From contig NZ_JBJHZY010000001.1 of NCBI RefSeq assembly GCF_045310525.1, forward strand, positions 62,001 to 126,000: a stretch of 64,000 nucleotides of DNA. The letters are read 5' to 3'. The translations under genes were made by a program, and so were the position numbers. This DNA is from Clostridium_AT radicumherbarum (GTDB lineage: Bacteria > Bacillota > Clostridia > Clostridiales > Clostridiaceae). Positions 52,608 through 62,289 of the stretch are shown here, one piece after another (positions within the stretch are counted from its first letter, which is position 1; the number at the start of each line of letters is the position of its first letter). The notes under the pieces are model-generated. The model was given only the letters and a program-made list of their open reading frames with translations. It was not told the origin of the DNA and did no database searches.

Positions 52608-53726
52608 ATGGCGGGAAGCTTAATTTATATTTTAATCTCTATAACAGGAGTTGTGGTCATTTTAGTAATTTTGCAATTTTTAGAACTAAAGAAAATAAGA
52701 AGTAGAATGGAATACAATGACAAAGTGAAAAATATATTATTTGAAGTTGCAGAAAAAATTATTAAAGCCACTTCAGAAAATGAAGTGTATAGTCTTATTT
52801 TAGATACAGCCATAGAGCTAGTACCTGGCGCTTCAAAAGGAAGTATTTTATTAATTGAAGAAGATAGCTTATTTCATTTTAAAACTGTTAAAGGTTTTTC
52901 AGATGAATTAAAGAAAATGACTATAAAAAAGGAAGAAGCTTATCTATATAGTATTAATAACTTTAGTGAAACAGCTATAATTAAAAATCCAAATAGCTTT
53001 GATGAAGATGTGATGAATGAGGAGAATGTAAGAAGCCTCAAAAGCTTTGAAGCCTTAGATATAAGCTGTACTCTAACCTCTCCAATCTATATGGATGAGA
53101 AACTAATAGGTATGATGAATGTAGATAGTACCTTAGCTGGAAAGACCTTTACCGATGAGGATTTAAAGCTTATGAATTACATAAAAAATGAACTTCAGTT
53201 AGCTCTTAAGAATTCTTTTATTCAAAGCAAACTTAAGTATATGGCAAACTTTGATGAACTAACAGGACTATACAATAGAAGGCTTTTTAAAGAGCATTTA
53301 ACAAGTGAATATTTAAAAATAATGAGATATAAGACTGAGGGCTGCCTGGTGCTTATTGATTTGGATAATTTTAAAGTTATCAATGATAACTATGGGCATA
53401 ATGTGGGAGATAGAGCTTTGAAGCTTTTTGCAAATGTATTAAGAGAAAATATAAGAAAAACTGATGTATATGCCAGAATGTCAGGTGATGAGTTTGTTAT
53501 TTTATTTGTAAATTGTAATAAAGCTAATGCAATTGAAAGAATGGAATCCATTAGGAAAGTTGCAATAAAGACGAAAATTGAAAATATACCCCTTGGCTTT
53601 AGCTACGGTATTTGCAGTATTGAAGCTGATTCTAATTTGAATTCTGATGATATATTCGGCATAGCAGATAAGGAAATGTATCTTGATAAAAATGAAAAAA
53701 TAAATAGATTAGCTGACAATTATTAA
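52608..53726 (+). CDS. GAF-GGDEF protein, probable diguanylate cyclase
   Basis: 372 residues. One N-terminal membrane helix (residues 4-22), a GAF-like domain (about 40-190; VPGASKGSILLIEED, CTLTSPIYMDEKLIGMMNV), then GGDEF (NFDELTGLYNRRLFKEHL, LVLIDLDNFKVINDNYGHNVGD). The signature is MSGDEFV, i.e. SGDEF instead of GGDEF; some SGDEF enzymes are active. No inhibitory RxxD upstream of the motif was evident. AGGGGATG precedes the ATG. It stands alone, between degV-padR and the ger operon, and faces the opposite strand to both. Confidence 0.9.
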   Translation: MAGSLIYILISITGVVVILVILQFLELKKIRSRMEYNDKVKNILFEVAEKIIKATSENEVYSLILDTAIELVPGASKGSILLIEEDSLFHFKTVKGFSDELKKMTIKKEEAYLYSINNFSETAIIKNPNSFDEDVMNEENVRSLKSFEALDISCTLTSPIYMDEKLIGMMNVDSTLAGKTFTDEDLKLMNYIKNELQLALKNSFIQSKLKYMANFDELTGLYNRRLFKEHLTSEYLKIMRYKTEGCLVLIDLDNFKVINDNYGHNVGDRALKLFANVLRENIRKTDVYARMSGDEFVILFVNCNKANAIERMESIRKVAIKTKIENIPLGFSYGICSIEADSNLNSDDIFGIADKEMYLDKNEKINRLADNY

Positions 53727-53749
53727 AAAACCATAACTTCAATTAGTTG

Positions 53750-53780
53750 TAGAGGCCTAATCAAGGCCTCTAGTTTATTA
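53750..53780. terminator. terminator shared by the GGDEF gene and the ger operon
   Basis: TAGAGGCCT/AGGCCTCTA, nine base pairs, loop of five, between converging genes; T-rich on both sides. Confidence 0.75.
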
Positions 53781-53800
53781 TGTGAGTAAAATTGTAAGTT

Positions 53801-54931
53801 TTATTTTATAACACCATAGCGTACTATATTTACCTCTGTATCTACATTAAAAACTGCTTTAGAATAAAAATCTTTCCACTTATTATTTGACCAGTAGTTA
53901 TTATTTTTGGCTCTAATTATATCACCAATACCTATTGGGTCACTTCCTACCTCCTGAGTATATTTTAGAAGCTTTAGGCACTCATCTTTAATTTCCTTTG
54001 ACATGAGTTTTTCGTATTTAATTTGTACTGTTTTTTTATCAACATGATCCCATTGATGTTCTTCATAAACACCACTAAATTTTAAGCTTATATCAACTAT
54101 TGGTATATTATCTTCTATATGGATTTTAATTTTTCTTTTGGGCCTGTATAAAAGCATAGAGGTTCCAGTCTTTCCAGACTTATCATTTTCAGGGCAATCT
54201 AAGGATGTAAAGGTATAAGTGGTATAATTTAACTTTCCCTTCAAGGCAAGGAGTAAAGAGGTATCCTTTTGATTAAGTTTACCCACCATTTTATCATAAT
54301 TAAATAATGCACAGCCTAAAATATGAATGCCTTTTGTCTCTTCATTTTCAATCTTAACTAAAGGTGTAATGGAATCAATACCTTCTGCAAAGGAATAAGA
54401 AGTAAATTTGAATATAGAGGTATCGGGACAATTGCCCATTTTAGAATTTGTTTCAATAAGCTGATCCAAGTAAAATGAAGGTCTTGGCTTATCTTCTAAC
54501 TTTTGAGTAAAGTCAAATAAAAATTTTGGGCTGTCTTCACTTATTACAACATATGCAATGGCAGGATTGGAAGAATCTCGTTCAAAGATTTCTAAAAGAT
54601 TAATAATGCCTTTTTCAGCTAGCGCTTCAGAAATAACAATCTGCTGCACCTTACCTCCTTCTAAGGCCTTTGAGGATACATTTCGGGACTTAGTTCTAAA
54701 TTCTCTAAGGGTTCCAGCATTACCAGAGATGAATTCTACCTGCTCCGTTTTCTTAGGATCAGCTACCGGTGTTGTATAGGAAAGAAGAAGACCACCATCA
54801 CTTGAATTTTCAATGCCAACCTGCAAAATGAAGCCTATTTCTTCATATATTCTTTGATCCCAGCAGCCTGATAAAACTATAATGGGTATATAAAATATTA
54901 ATAACAATTTAATTATTTTTACTTTTCTCAA
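53801..54931 (-). CDS. gerC: spore germination lipoprotein, Ger(x)C family
   Basis: 376 residues. Lipobox IVLSGCWDQR near residue 22; the CWDxRE start, RTKSRNVSSKALEGGKVQQIVISEALAEKGI and the C-terminal SKAVFNVDTEVNIVRYGVI are family features. It is the lipoprotein (C) subunit of a nutrient germinant receptor in the spore inner membrane. TTG at 54931 has AGAGGTG six bases upstream; GTG at 54940 is the longer alternative. Last gene of gerA-gerB-gerC. Confidence 0.92.
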   Translation of the reverse strand: MRKVKIIKLLLIFYIPIIVLSGCWDQRIYEEIGFILQVGIENSSDGGLLLSYTTPVADPKKTEQVEFISGNAGTLREFRTKSRNVSSKALEGGKVQQIVISEALAEKGIINLLEIFERDSSNPAIAYVVISEDSPKFLFDFTQKLEDKPRPSFYLDQLIETNSKMGNCPDTSIFKFTSYSFAEGIDSITPLVKIENEETKGIHILGCALFNYDKMVGKLNQKDTSLLLALKGKLNYTTYTFTSLDCPENDKSGKTGTSMLLYRPKRKIKIHIEDNIPIVDISLKFSGVYEEHQWDHVDKKTVQIKYEKLMSKEIKDECLKLLKYTQEVGSDPIGIGDIIRAKNNNYWSNNKWKDFYSKAVFNVDTEVNIVRYGVIK

Positions 54932-56012
54932 GTTTAACACCTCTTTTGCTTATAAAGGAAAATCCAAAAGAAAATATTAATATACCAATGATGCTTAAAC
55001 CCATAAAGCCTATAATATCTGTAAAACCATATATGTCAACTAAATCCTTTTGTATATCACCTAAGAAAATAATAATTAAATCAAATAAAATAATAGGATA
55101 CCATTTATTATTAATATCAAGTAAAATATCTAAAAAATGATATGAGCAAAAGTAGTAACTTCTAATTGAAGAACCCATTACAGGATACCACAGAAGAATA
55201 AATATCAAATCCAGTCTTTCAAGGATTGGAACTCTTATGGAGGTTATAATATTAAAAAGAGGAAAGGCCAATAGCTTTAGTTTCCACTCACCAACATAAA
55301 TTGTTGAAATTAATATAATTAAAGTAGAAAAAAAGGTAGTAAAAATATTGGCAATGAGGGCGTACTTGGTGAAATTTTGCTTATCTGTTACATAGGGGTA
55401 AATAATAGGTAAAAGCTCAATACCTAAAAAACTAAAGCCTGATAAAAGCATGCCATTTAAAATACCTTTTGTTCCTGAGATACCAATGGGCATTGCAAAG
55501 GTTAACCTTCCATTTTTTGATATAAATAAAAATAATATTATAGTTAAAATATAAATAGGTAATATTGTATTATCAAATCTGGCTGTTGCTTTTAAGCCTT
55601 TGAAACACAAATAAATAGTGGGCAGTGAGGTAAAAACTGACAAAACTGTTAAAGGTGTTAAAGTTAAAACAGTTACTTTAATTAGTTCGCTGTATAACCT
55701 AAAAATCACAATACAAGTAAAAGTAAGATATAAGAAATAGCAAAAATTTAAAAACATCCCTATGTATTTTCCATAAAGGAATATATTAATTTGAAAAATA
55801 GATTTATTAGAATATCTTTTTAAAAAGCAGCTGATTATATAAGTACACAATATGGATATAGCGCCTGATAAAAGTACGGATATCCAGCCATCATGACCAA
55901 CCTTCTCAGCTAAGGTACTAGGAAGAGTAATAATGCCAAAGCCTATCTGTGATGAAATAAGAAAAGACATCATCTGCCTAGAATAAATAAAATGTTTTTT
56001 ATTATTTCTCAT
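54909..56012 (-). CDS. gerB: spore germination permease, GerB (GerAB) family
   Basis: 367 residues with about ten membrane helices of the amino-acid-permease fold (SRQMMSFLISSQIGFGIITLPS at the start; YTIYL/TILPIYILTIILFLFIS later). It is the B subunit, the one thought to bind the nutrient. ATG at 56012 lies seven bases after AGAGGA; TTG and ATG a little upstream are possible. It overlaps gerA by 11 bases and gerC by 23, indicating coupled translation. Confidence 0.93.
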   Translation of the reverse strand: MRNNKKHFIYSRQMMSFLISSQIGFGIITLPSTLAEKVGHDGWISVLLSGAISILCTYIISCFLKRYSNKSIFQINIFLYGKYIGMFLNFCYFLYLTFTCIVIFRLYSELIKVTVLTLTPLTVLSVFTSLPTIYLCFKGLKATARFDNTILPIYILTIILFLFISKNGRLTFAMPIGISGTKGILNGMLLSGFSFLGIELLPIIYPYVTDKQNFTKYALIANIFTTFFSTLIILISTIYVGEWKLKLLAFPLFNIITSIRVPILERLDLIFILLWYPVMGSSIRSYYFCSYHFLDILLDINNKWYPIILFDLIIIFLGDIQKDLVDIYGFTDIIGFMGLSIIGILIFSFGFSFISKRGVKLEKSKNN

Positions 56013-57459
56013 CATCAAATCCTCTTTTCTTATCTAAAGGCTTAGATATATCAGGTCTTTTTTTCAAGAATTTAAAAGGTACCCGGATAAATGCATTCTT
56101 AAGATCCTCTAGTTTTAAAGGCGCTAATGGCTGCAGATATGGCTGACCCAGGGACTCTAGGGATATTAGATGAGCTATTAGAAATATTATACACACTAAT
56201 ATACCAACAGCCCCAAATACAGAAGAAACAAGCATAATCATAAATCTATAAAGTCTTATTGCGATTCCCATGTCATTAAGTGGAGTTACATAGGAGGCTA
56301 TGGCGGTTATTGATACAACAATAATCATTAAAACACTTACAATTCCTGCTTGAACAGCAGCCTGCCCTATAATAATACCGCCAATAATACCAATGGAGGT
56401 ACCTACATAAGTTGGAAGTCTTATTGAGGCCTCTCTTAATAATTCTATAGTAACTTCCATAATTATGGCCTCAAAATAAGGAGGAAAAGGAACCCTTCCT
56501 CTTGATTCAGCTAAGGGAATCAAAAGCTTTAAAGGAACCATATAATAATGAAAGGAAGTTACTGAAATATAAATAGCGGGTAATAATAATGCTATGGTAA
56601 GAGCAAATACTCTTAAAATTCCAAGGAAAGTTCCAAGTATCCAGTGGCTATTAAAATCATCTTGAGTTTGGAAAAATGAAAAAAAACTTACAGGTGCAGA
56701 AATGACCACAGGAGTTCCATCAACTATAACAGCAAGGCTGCCTTCTAGCAGCAGAGAAACTACTTTGTCAGGTCTTTCAGTTGCTATAAACTGTGGAAAT
56801 GGCGAGTTTGGTGAATCAGAAATCATCTGTTCTATGTATCCGCTGCCTAATATTCCATCATAATCATACTTTTTAATTCTATTTTCCAAGTCTTGTAATA
56901 TTTCTTGGTTAGCTATCTTGTTTATATATGCTATATAAATATCTTGATTCGTTGAAGTGCCTAAAGTTATTATTTTAAATTTAAGATCATTATTTCTAAT
57001 TTTTCTTCTCAATATGGAAACGTTAGTAGTGGCACACTCTACAAAGCCTTCATGGGAACCTCGTATATTTTTTTCAGATTCAGGCTCACTAATACTTCTT
57101 TTTTCAAATTTTATTAGATTGCAGGAAACCGCGAAATTTATACCTTGTGCAATAAATACTGCTCTGCCTTGAGTGACATCTTTCATAATTGAGGGGGTAT
57201 CGTATATAAGTGATAATCTAGCTATAGGTAGAGTTTTTATAATTTTTTCGTTTTTTAAATTCTCATAGTTAAGTGACATAAGAGGCTTAAAAAAATCACG
57301 TTGAAACAAATCTAAGTCAACAAGACCAACAACAAATATAAAATATCCTTCCAAACCATTACTGAGGGACACCTGTCTAAAAATTATGTCAGGACAATCT
57401 TGAAATTTATTTTTTAAAGTATTTACTATATCTTTTATATTAGAATTTGCTAAATTCAC
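56002..57459 (-). CDS. gerA: spore germination protein, GerA (GerAA) family
   Basis: 485 residues. A large N-terminal soluble region (about 1-240) is followed by GSLAVIVDGTPVVISAPVSFFSFFQ and four to five membrane helices (ILRVFALTIALLLPAIYIS, GTSIGIIGGIIIGQAAVQAGIVS, SSVFGAVGILVCIIFLIAHLISL). It is the A subunit of the germinant receptor. GTG at 57459 follows GGGGTG; GTG at 57468 has no proper site. First gene of the operon; no obvious forespore promoter (sigma-G) was recognised upstream. Confidence 0.94.
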   Translation of the reverse strand: MNLANSNIKDIVNTLKNKFQDCPDIIFRQVSLSNGLEGYFIFVVGLVDLDLFQRDFFKPLMSLNYENLKNEKIIKTLPIARLSLIYDTPSIMKDVTQGRAVFIAQGINFAVSCNLIKFEKRSISEPESEKNIRGSHEGFVECATTNVSILRRKIRNNDLKFKIITLGTSTNQDIYIAYINKIANQEILQDLENRIKKYDYDGILGSGYIEQMISDSPNSPFPQFIATERPDKVVSLLLEGSLAVIVDGTPVVISAPVSFFSFFQTQDDFNSHWILGTFLGILRVFALTIALLLPAIYISVTSFHYYMVPLKLLIPLAESRGRVPFPPYFEAIIMEVTIELLREASIRLPTYVGTSIGIIGGIIIGQAAVQAGIVSVLMIIVVSITAIASYVTPLNDMGIAIRLYRFMIMLVSSVFGAVGILVCIIFLIAHLISLESLGQPYLQPLAPLKLEDLKNAFIRVPFKFLKKRPDISKPLDKKRGFDDEK

Positions 57460-57540
57460 AAGCCTCACCCCAATATGTGAAAATAAGTGTTTAAATTAGG
57501 TTTAGACTTTTTTAGAAGATTTATGCATGGAAGGGAGTTA

Positions 57541-57573
57541 AAACAAAAGGCTTTGCCTAAAAAAGCAAAGCCT
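57541..57573 (-). terminator. terminator after the flavin reductase gene
   Basis: AGGCTTTGC/GCAAAGCCT nine-base-pair stem, followed on the minus strand by TTTTGTTT. Confidence 0.7.
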
Positions 57574-57638
57574 AAATTTATGGTATTTTCCATGAAAAAC
57601 TTTTATAATTCATGTGCATTTATTTAGCTGAAATTATT

Positions 57639-58139
57639 TTATTTAACGTAGCAATTTACGATTTCTCCATAGTAAATTGTATGATAATCATCATCTTTGT
57701 AGCTGATGTTTTTTATTTCTTCAGAAAGCATATGAGGATCCATCTTTTGTTTATAGACTATTTTGCATTCATAGTGGAGTTCACACTCTCCAATTACAGG
57801 TGTTGAAACTGATTTTCCAGGTTCCAAAGTTAGTGGGCACTCTTCATATTTGTTTATGTCTCTTCCTGATTTTGAACCATAAAATCCAAGAGCCTTTCTT
57901 AAGTCATTATTTAGTGGAATACTAATCGTAAATTCATTAGAATTCTCTATAAGCTCATAAGTATATCTTGATTTCCTAACTAACACAGTAAAAATTGGTT
58001 TATTCCATTCAAAACCAATATTTCCCCAGCTTATGGTCATAGTATTAGTTTTATCTCCGCTTTTTACAGTAAGGAAGGCTCCTTGCTTATGTAAATAATT
58101 CATGGCTTCTTCAAGTCTTTGGGTAAAATTAACTGACAT
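57639..58139 (-). CDS. flavin reductase domain protein (FMN-binding split barrel)
   Basis: 166 residues of the flavin reductase-like family: GDKTNTMTISWGNIGFEWNKPIFTVLVRKSRYTYELIENSNEFTIS is the usual FMN-binding core, and YYGEIVNCYV the end. Members reduce flavins or serve as FMN stores in anaerobes. ATG at 58139 follows AAGGGAGAG; a start six codons upstream covers that site. Upstream of the ger operon on the same strand but separated by a terminator, so probably independent. Confidence 0.9.
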   Translation of the reverse strand: MSVNFTQRLEEAMNYLHKQGAFLTVKSGDKTNTMTISWGNIGFEWNKPIFTVLVRKSRYTYELIENSNEFTISIPLNNDLRKALGFYGSKSGRDINKYEECPLTLEPGKSVSTPVIGECELHYECKIVYKQKMDPHMLSEEIKNISYKDDDYHTIYYGEIVNCYVK

Positions 58140-58412
58140 TATACTCTCTCCCTTCAATGATATTACTTTTATATTTTATCATAAATTATATTTATTACCC
58201 ATAAAAGATTAAAAATACAGTTGCTACTAAAAATTAATTTATATAAGAGCTTGAAAAGAAGGTGAATTGTAGAGAAAGCTTCCTTTTTATAATTATTAAA
58301 ATAAAATGAATATTATATTTTTTTATTCAAAATTAAATGTTATAATTACCTTAATTATTGAGCTGGTTTTATATTTATTATTATTTAATTAAAATTATAT
58401 GGAGGTGTTATG

Positions 58413-59948
58413 ATGAAAAAAAGGTCTATGGCCTTGGTGCTGATATTAATTTTATTTAGCACTTTATTTTTTGGCTGTAAAAAACAAACGATTGCACAAA
58501 GTACTGAACTTCAAAAACAAAATTATAATGGAAGAGTATTCTATGAAATATTTGTAAGATCCTTTAACGATAGTAATGGTGATGGCATAGGAGATATTAA
58601 GGGTGTTACACAAAAGTTAGATTATTTAAGTAAGGATCTAGGTGTAACAGGTATTTGGCTTATGCCAATAAACGATTCACCTAGCTATCATGGCTATGAT
58701 GTTTCAAATTATTATAGTATTAACAAAGATTATGGAACTTTAGAAGATTTTAAAGAACTTATAAAGGAAGCACATAAAAGAAACATTAAGGTGATTATGG
58801 ACTTAGTAATAAATCATACCAGTATTGATAATGCATGGTTTAAAGAAGCTGCTAATGATAAAAACAGCAAATATAGGAACTATTATATTTGGGCAGATAA
58901 AAATACAGATGTAACAGAAGGATCCCCTATTAGCCCCCAGCCTTGGACTCCAATGGGTGAAGATTATTATTACGCTCTTTTCTGGAGCGGAATGCCAGAC
59001 TTAAATTATGACAATAAAGATGTAAGAGAAGAAATGAAAAAAGTTGCAAAATATTATTTAGATTTAGGCATAGATGGCTTTAGACTTGATGCAGCAATGC
59101 ACATATATGAAGATAACAATAAAAATGTACAGTGGTGGAAGGAATTTAATGATTATGTTAAGAGTCAAAATAAGGATGCAGTTTTAGTTGGTGAAGTTTG
59201 GGACAAGACCGCTGTTATTAGCCAGTATATGCAGAGTCTCGATTCTGCTTTTAACTTCCCAGAAGCAGATGCAGTAATGAACATGGTAAATAGCGGGGAC
59301 GTGGGTAATACTGCTTTTGTACTTACAAATGCCTATGAACAGTATGCCTTAAAAGCTAAAAATTATATAGATAGCCCTTTTTTAACTAATCATGATCAAA
59401 ATAGAATTATGAGTGTGCTAAATGATGAAGATAAAGCAAAAAAGGCAGCAGCCGTGCTTTTAACCTTACCCGGAACTCCATACATCTATTATGGAGAGGA
59501 AACTGGAATGACTGGCGCAAAGCCTGATGAGAAAATTAGGGAGCCTTTTATATGGGACAATAAAAATACTAAACTGAATGCATCTTGGGAAGCTTCCACA
59601 AATGATATCAATAAAGTGGCTGTAAATGTACAATCACAAGATAAGAATTCCTTACTAAACTTTTATAAACAGATGATCTCACTTAGAAACAATAGTGAAG
59701 AGCTTAAATATGGCAGCTTTGAAGCACTAGATACAGTTAATACAAATATTTATGCAATAAAGAGGACAAAGGATAATAACAGTACCTATGTTTATATTAA
59801 CTTAAATGATGAACCTGCTAAAGAAAAAATAGATATATCAAAGGCAAAAATACTTTATTCAAATAAAAGAAAAGAAAGTAAATTAAGCTTTAAAGGAAAC
59901 TTAGACATTGAAGGTAATGAAATTTTAATATTAGAAAAAATAAAATGA
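58413..59948 (+). CDS. lipoprotein alpha-amylase (GH13)
   Basis: 511 residues. Lipobox LFFGCKKQ near residue 21 anchors it outside the membrane. The barrel carries the GH13 motifs: DLVINHTS (region I), GFRLDAAMH (nucleophile Asp), LVGEVWD (acid Glu), FLTNHDQNR (transition-state Asp). It starts with YNGRVFYEIFVRSFND and has a short C-terminal beta domain. It would cut starch or maltodextrin at the cell surface to feed the importer encoded next. ATG at 58413 is seven bases after GGAGG; ATG at 58410 is closer. Confidence 0.93.
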   Translation: MKKRSMALVLILILFSTLFFGCKKQTIAQSTELQKQNYNGRVFYEIFVRSFNDSNGDGIGDIKGVTQKLDYLSKDLGVTGIWLMPINDSPSYHGYDVSNYYSINKDYGTLEDFKELIKEAHKRNIKVIMDLVINHTSIDNAWFKEAANDKNSKYRNYYIWADKNTDVTEGSPISPQPWTPMGEDYYYALFWSGMPDLNYDNKDVREEMKKVAKYYLDLGIDGFRLDAAMHIYEDNNKNVQWWKEFNDYVKSQNKDAVLVGEVWDKTAVISQYMQSLDSAFNFPEADAVMNMVNSGDVGNTAFVLTNAYEQYALKAKNYIDSPFLTNHDQNRIMSVLNDEDKAKKAAAVLLTLPGTPYIYYGEETGMTGAKPDEKIREPFIWDNKNTKLNASWEASTNDINKVAVNVQSQDKNSLLNFYKQMISLRNNSEELKYGSFEALDTVNTNIYAIKRTKDNNSTYVYINLNDEPAKEKIDISKAKILYSNKRKESKLSFKGNLDIEGNEILILEKIK

Positions 59949-59968
59949 AAATATTTTCAGAAAATATA

Positions 59969-60024
59969 TTGACTACTTGGAAAACGTGAGATATAATTTA
60001 AACATAAAGTGCAAACGGTTGCAC
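59969..60024 (+). promoter_or_regulatory. maltodextrin operon promoter and LacI-type operator
   Basis: TTGACT (59969-59974) and TATAAT (59992-59997) with 17 bases between form a near-consensus sigma-A promoter. GTGCAAACGGTTGCAC (60009-60024), a symmetric LacI/MalR-type site with central CG, lies just after the expected transcription start, so a MalR-like repressor would block the operon without maltodextrin. Confidence 0.8.
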
Positions 60025-60061
60025 AAATAAACAATAATATATTTTAAAGGGGGAAAATTTG

Positions 60062-61273
60062 ATGAAAAAAAGTTCAAAGGTTTTAGCATCAGCTTTAACA
60101 CTTATGCTAGTTGCAACAGCTTTTGTAGGATGCGGTAAAAAGACAGACAGCACAGCAGCAGTAAAGAAGGAATCCAAAAAGATAGTTGTATGGTCACATC
60201 TTACTGATGATGAGGTTGCAGCTATTAAACCAATAGCTCAACAATGGGCAACTAAGACAGGTAATACAGTTGAAGTATTAGCTGATAAAGGAGATTTTAG
60301 TGCATTTGCACAGGCTGCTGTAAGCTCAAAGGCAGCAGATATCATGTTCGGTTTAGCTCATGATAACCTTGGTGGTTTTTACAAAGCAGGTGTTTTAGCA
60401 GAAGTTCCAGCTAATACAATAGATACCTCAAAATATAATGAAAATGCTATTAATGCAGTTTCCTTTGATAAAAAAATGTATGGTATTCCTCTATCAATTG
60501 AAACATTAGCATTATTCTACAATACAGATAAAGTTACTACACCTCCAACTACTTTAGATGACTTAATAGCTCAAGGTAAAAAAGTTGGTTTTCATTATGA
60601 AGCTAAGAATCTTTATCACAGCTATGCATTCGTTTCAGGATTTGGCGGATATATATTCAAGGATAATGGTGGAGCATTAGATCCAAATACTATAGGGCTT
60701 GACAATGAAGGAGCTATAAAGGGTTATGAAACTCTAGCTACATTTGGTAAAGAGCTTGGAATGAAGTCAAGTGTTGATTCAGGAGCTGCTGGCGGAGAAT
60801 TTAAGGCTGGCAAAATCGGAATGTATATAAGTGGACCATGGGATGTAGAAAGCTTCCAAAAGGCAGGAGTTCATTTTAAAGTTGCTCCATTACCAAGTAT
60901 AGATGGAAAGCCTGCAACTCCATTCTTAGGAGTTCAAGCTGCATTCGTTAATGCTAAATCAAAGAATCAAGCTGAAGCTTGGGACTTAATGAAATATTTA
61001 GTAGCTAATACTGAACAGGCATTATTTGATAAGGGCCACAGAATACCAGCTGTTAAGGATTCTCCATTAAAGGATCAATTAGCAAAAGGTGATTTAGCAG
61101 GGTTTATTGAGCAAGCTAAAACAGCTTACCCAATGCCAAATATTTCTCAAATGGGATCAGTTTGGGCAGCAAACGGAGACTTTGCACTATTAGTAGATGG
61201 AAAATTATCAGCTAAAGATTATGCTGCTAAATATACTAAAGACGTAAAGGATCAAATAGCTCAAGCAAAATAA
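60062..61273 (+). CDS. malE: maltodextrin ABC transporter substrate-binding lipoprotein (MalE type)
   Basis: 403 residues. Lipobox AFVGCGKK near residue 24. Family 1 binding protein: KIVVWSHLTDDEVAAIKPIA, DIMFGLAHDNLGGFYKAGVLAEV, YGIPLSIETLALFYNTD, GKIGMYISGPWDVESFQ, FLGVQAAFVN; aromatic W and Y residues in these loops usually stack on sugar rings. It presents maltooligosaccharide to MalFG. ATG at 60062 after AGGGGG; TTG at 60059 is upstream. A GC-rich hairpin follows the stop, so it is likely expressed more than malFG. Confidence 0.93.
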   Translation: MKKSSKVLASALTLMLVATAFVGCGKKTDSTAAVKKESKKIVVWSHLTDDEVAAIKPIAQQWATKTGNTVEVLADKGDFSAFAQAAVSSKAADIMFGLAHDNLGGFYKAGVLAEVPANTIDTSKYNENAINAVSFDKKMYGIPLSIETLALFYNTDKVTTPPTTLDDLIAQGKKVGFHYEAKNLYHSYAFVSGFGGYIFKDNGGALDPNTIGLDNEGAIKGYETLATFGKELGMKSSVDSGAAGGEFKAGKIGMYISGPWDVESFQKAGVHFKVAPLPSIDGKPATPFLGVQAAFVNAKSKNQAEAWDLMKYLVANTEQALFDKGHRIPAVKDSPLKDQLAKGDLAGFIEQAKTAYPMPNISQMGSVWAANGDFALLVDGKLSAKDYAAKYTKDVKDQIAQAK

Positions 61274-61299
61274 TATTTAAGGTATAACATAATTGATGG

Positions 61300-61326
61300 T
61301 AGGAGGGGGACAGAGACCCCTCCTAT
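61300..61326 (+). terminator. malE-malF intercistronic hairpin
   Basis: TAGGAGGGG/CCCCTCCTA, a nine-base-pair GC-rich stem with a weak T tail; probably partial termination or 3'-end protection favouring malE. Confidence 0.7.
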
Positions 61327-61348
61327 TTAATAATGAAAGGGGATAGCG

Positions 61349-62287
61349 ATGAAAAAAAAGAGAAAGAAAACTAGTTTCTTTGATCGTATTAGAGGTTACG
61401 TATATTTATCACCAGCACTTATATCAATATTTTTTCTAAGCTTATTGCCTATTGCGTATACCGTTTATATAGCGTTTACCAATTATAACTTAGATCATAT
61501 GGACAATTTTAAACTTGTTGGACTGGCTAATTTTAAACAGATATTAAATGGTCCCCTAAAGCCTATATTTTTACCTGTATTTGTATGGACACTTATATTT
61601 GCTTCAGTAGTAACTCTTGGAAATTATTTTATAGGTTTATTAATTGCAATGTTGCTTAACAATTCCAATATGAAGGAAAGAGGACTATACAAAGGATTAT
61701 TTATCATTCCTTGGGCTCTTCCAAGTACTATTGCAATATTATCTTGGCAAGGACTTTTAAATGAAGAATATGGTCCAATTAATTTAATACTAAAAAAGTT
61801 ACACATTATTCAAAATAATATACCATGGCTTACAGATGGAAACTGGGCAAGAGTAGGAGTTCTAATAGTAACAATTTGGTTAGGATTTCCATATATGATG
61901 AATGTTGCACTTGGTGCACTGTCTTCAATTCCAGACACCTATTATGAGGCAGCAGAAATAGATGGAGCAAGTTGGTGGCAAAAATTTACTAAGATTACAC
62001 TACCATCTTTAACTTCCTCATCAATACCACTACTTATATCTTCCTTCTCATTTAATTTTAATAATTTTGGTGCGGCTTATTTAATAACTGGCGGAGGTCC
62101 GGCAAAGGCTTCTGGATCAGTGTTTGCTGGATATACAGATATTCTTGCAAGTTCCGCATTTAAGATGGTTAACGTTGTATATAGATATGATTTAGCTGCA
62201 GCACTTAGCATTTTGATATTCATATTAATTGGAACTATTAGTATATTCCAAATGAAATTATCAGGTGCTTTTGAGGAGGTGGACTAA
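61349..62287 (+). CDS. malF: maltodextrin ABC transporter permease MalF
   Basis: 312 residues with six membrane helices. The EAA loop DTYYEAAEIDGASWWQKFTKITLPSL near residue 195 docks the ATPase. PAYLITGGGP-type AAYLITGGGPAKASG is typical of MalF. It lacks the long extra N-terminal helices of the Escherichia protein, as usual in Firmicutes. No ATPase gene is present in the window; a shared MsmX-type ATPase is likely encoded elsewhere. It ends two bases before malG. Confidence 0.93.
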   Translation: MKKKRKKTSFFDRIRGYVYLSPALISIFFLSLLPIAYTVYIAFTNYNLDHMDNFKLVGLANFKQILNGPLKPIFLPVFVWTLIFASVVTLGNYFIGLLIAMLLNNSNMKERGLYKGLFIIPWALPSTIAILSWQGLLNEEYGPINLILKKLHIIQNNIPWLTDGNWARVGVLIVTIWLGFPYMMNVALGALSSIPDTYYEAAEIDGASWWQKFTKITLPSLTSSSIPLLISSFSFNFNNFGAAYLITGGGPAKASGSVFAGYTDILASSAFKMVNVVYRYDLAAALSILIFILIGTISIFQMKLSGAFEEVD

Positions 62288-62289
62288 CA

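Noticed and set aside
58240..58400. Possible hairpin or operator before the amylase gene
   Set aside because: Candidate arms around AAGCTT do not pair well and no copy of the LacI-type site was found; the 270 bases before the gene hold nothing I can support.
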